Assembly (NCBI GenBank): GCA_039029455.1
Contig: JBCCGE010000011.1
Location: 1 to 54,221, forward strand
Source: JBCCGE01 sp039029455
GTDB lineage: Bacteria; Pseudomonadota; Gammaproteobacteria; Arenicellales; Poriferihabitantaceae
DNA: 54,221 bases
Direction of reading: 5' to 3'
Position numbers and translations under genes: made by a program. A model generated the notes under the pieces. The model searched no databases, was not told where the DNA came from, and worked only from the letters and a program-made list of their open reading frames with translations. Position 1 is the stretch's first letter. Every line of letters begins with the position of its first letter. Positions 52,566-54,221 of this stretch are shown here, one piece after another.

Positions 52566-54221
52566 ATGTCTCTCGATAAGTCCTATAGCCCGCACGATAT
52601 TGAACAACGCTGGTATCGGCACTGGGAGCAACAGGGCTATTTCAAGCCATCGTCTTTGACGGTCGACGAAACGCCGCCCTACTGCATCATGATCCCCCCT
52701 CCCAACGTTACGGGAAGTCTGCATATGGGCCATGCTTTTCAGGACACCATCATGGATATCCTGACTCGCTACCATCGCATGAAAGGTCACAACACGCTGT
52801 GGCAACCCGGAACAGATCACGCCGGAATCGCGACCCAGATGGTTGTAGAGCGACTGATCAACGCCGAAGGTAAAACCCGTCACGACTATGGGCGCGACGC
52901 GTTTATTGAAAAGGTCTGGGACTGGAAAGCGGAGTCCGGCGGCACAATTACACAGCAGCTGCGTCGGATGGGCGCGTCAGTGGACTGGGAAAATGAACGG
53001 TTCACTATGGACGAAGGCCTAAGCGCGGCTGTGACAAAGGTTTTTGTTGACCTTTACGACGAAGGCATCATTTATCGCGGCAAACGTCTGGTGAACTGGG
53101 ATCCGGTTTTGCACACCGCGTTATCTGATCTGGAGGTCTTGTCCGAGGAGGAGTCCGGGCATCTTTGGCATCTTCGCTATCCACTAATTGACGAATCCGT
53201 TGACGGCCGCAGCTATCTGGTTGTTGCAACCACTCGTCCGGAAACCATGCTGGGCGACAGCGCCGTTGCCGTCCATCCAGAAGACGGGCGATACCGTCAC
53301 CTGGTTGGAAAACAGGTTGAATTACCATTGAGTGGCCGGCGGATTCCGATTATTGCGGACAGTTACGTGGATCCCGAATTTGGTTCAGGTTGCGTAAAGA
53401 TCACGCCGGCCCATGATTTTAATGATTATCAGGTGTGGATTCGTCACAGAGAAACAGAGGCCATGCAGTCTCAGCCCCATGGCGGACTGATCAATGTGTT
53501 TACAGCGGACGCCGCGATCCGAAGTAATATCAACACAGACGAAATCAAAGAAGGCGAGCTAATTCCAAAAACCTATGTCGGGCTCGGCCGGTATGATGCA
53601 CGCAAGCAGATCGTGGCCGCATTCGGGGATGCTGGATTACTTGAGCGTGTTGATGATCACCAGCTGATGATTCCACGTGGCGACCGATCCGGAGCGGTGG
53701 TTGAGCCCTATCTGACCGATCAGTGGTACGTAGATCTTACCCGCGATGTGCAGGAGGATGGGCGTCCGGGTGGAAAAGCAGTCATTACCGACCCATCGAT
53801 AGAGTGTGTGCGCGACGGCCGTATTGAATTTGTGCCGGCCAACTGGAGCAAAACCTACTATCAGTGGCTGGAGAACATTGAAGACTGGTGTATATCCCGA
53901 CAAATCTGGTGGGGTCATCGAATTCCGGCATGGTACGACGAAACCGGAACCGTTTACGTCGGCGAGAGTGAGTCAGCTGTGCGCGCCAAATACTCCATTG
54001 ACGCAGACGTCCCTCTGACGCAGGATGAGGACGTGCTCGACACCTGGTTTAGCTCGGCACTCTGGCCGTTTTCAACACTCGGCTGGCCCGAACAAACCGA
54101 CAGGCTGAAAACCTTCTACCCAACCAGCGTTCTGGTTACCGGTTTTGACATTATCTTTTTCTGGGTGGCCCGCATGATCATGATGGGCACAAAGTTCATG
54201 GGCGATGTGCCTTTCCATCAG
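52566..54221 (+). CDS. valS: Valyl-tRNA synthetase, 3' truncated by window edge
   Basis: Charges tRNA-Val with valine. The first 552 codons are in the window, and the frame stays open to the last base. The start MSLDKSYSPHDIEQRWYRHW is typical; the class I HIGH motif appears as PPNVTGSLHMGHAF, and the CP1 editing domain has VVATTRPETMLGDSAVAVHP and GCVKITPAHDFNDYQV. The end shows the IEDWCISRQIWWGHRIPAWY and DVLDTWFSSALWP motifs. The KMSKS loop and anticodon domain lie beyond the edge. Confidence 0.97.
   Translation, partial: MSLDKSYSPHDIEQRWYRHWEQQGYFKPSSLTVDETPPYCIMIPPPNVTGSLHMGHAFQDTIMDILTRYHRMKGHNTLWQPGTDHAGIATQMVVERLINAEGKTRHDYGRDAFIEKVWDWKAESGGTITQQLRRMGASVDWENERFTMDEGLSAAVTKVFVDLYDEGIIYRGKRLVNWDPVLHTALSDLEVLSEEESGHLWHLRYPLIDESVDGRSYLVVATTRPETMLGDSAVAVHPEDGRYRHLVGKQVELPLSGRRIPIIADSYVDPEFGSGCVKITPAHDFNDYQVWIRHRETEAMQSQPHGGLINVFTADAAIRSNINTDEIKEGELIPKTYVGLGRYDARKQIVAAFGDAGLLERVDDHQLMIPRGDRSGAVVEPYLTDQWYVDLTRDVQEDGRPGGKAVITDPSIECVRDGRIEFVPANWSKTYYQWLENIEDWCISRQIWWGHRIPAWYDETGTVYVGESESAVRAKYSIDADVPLTQDEDVLDTWFSSALWPFSTLGWPEQTDRLKTFYPTSVLVTGFDIIFFWVARMIMMGTKFMGDVPFHQ

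Overview
The window looks like chromosomal DNA of a free-living, probably aquatic gammaproteobacterium of moderate G+C. Three things support this. The first is the syntenic block rsmG-parA-parB followed by atpIBEFHAGDC. The second is the divergent pair lptF-lptG and pepA-holC-valS. The third is the set of Gram-negative envelope functions: LPS transport, ABC-exported surface glycan and secreted beta-helix proteins. I cannot name a genus. I recognise no rRNA, tRNA or CRISPR array. Genes run off both edges: pckA at the left and valS at the right.

Layout. 1-1170 is the end of pckA. 1266-4645 is a tungstate/molybdate locus: a one-component HTH plus periplasmic-binding-like regulator faces a convergent tupB-tupC-tupA operon, which carries a roughly 164-bp IS-derived MITE between tupC and tupA. 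5200-16713 is a tightly packed surface-glycan operon: a methyltransferase with a probable kinase-like domain and a C-terminal coiled coil (WbdD-like layout), a GT2 glycosyltransferase, a HAD-plus-unknown-domain protein, a small basic protein, two tandem DUF2142-type membrane proteins, and a Wzm/Wzt exporter whose ATPase has the glycan-recognising C-terminal domain. A convergent two-gene operon (methyltransferase, tandem-GT2 protein; 16724-19392) faces it. 19474-21874 is rsmG-parA-parB. 21921-25022 is an insertion between parB and atpI with two exported beta-helix proteins and an IS3 relic. 25541-33070 is the complete ATP synthase operon with promoter and terminator. A third exported beta-helix/Ig-repeat protein follows (33123-35543).

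35864-47282 is a mosaic accessory region: a cyclase-alpha/beta-hydrolase fusion, a decayed REP-associated transposase, a Na/Pi-cotransporter-like protein, a spondin-domain exported protein, a HAD hydrolase with an HvfC-like neighbour, a hydroxyacid dehydrogenase with a broken second copy on the far side of an unknown exported protein, an amidohydrolase, a small membrane protein and a VOC protein. 47326-54221 holds an AraC regulator, lptG, lptF, pepA, holC and the start of valS.

How the genes work together. The glycan operon reads as one machine: the chain is built by GT2 enzymes, probably capped at its non-reducing end by the methyltransferase/kinase, recognised through the Wzt C-terminal domain and exported by Wzm/Wzt. 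The DUF2142 and HAD proteins are conserved-looking parts of unknown role. The best candidates for under-described biology are this capping/export set with its duplicated DUF2142 proteins, the HTH-PBP regulator facing tupBCA, and the exported beta-helix proteins, two of which share a Cys-rich C-terminal tail.
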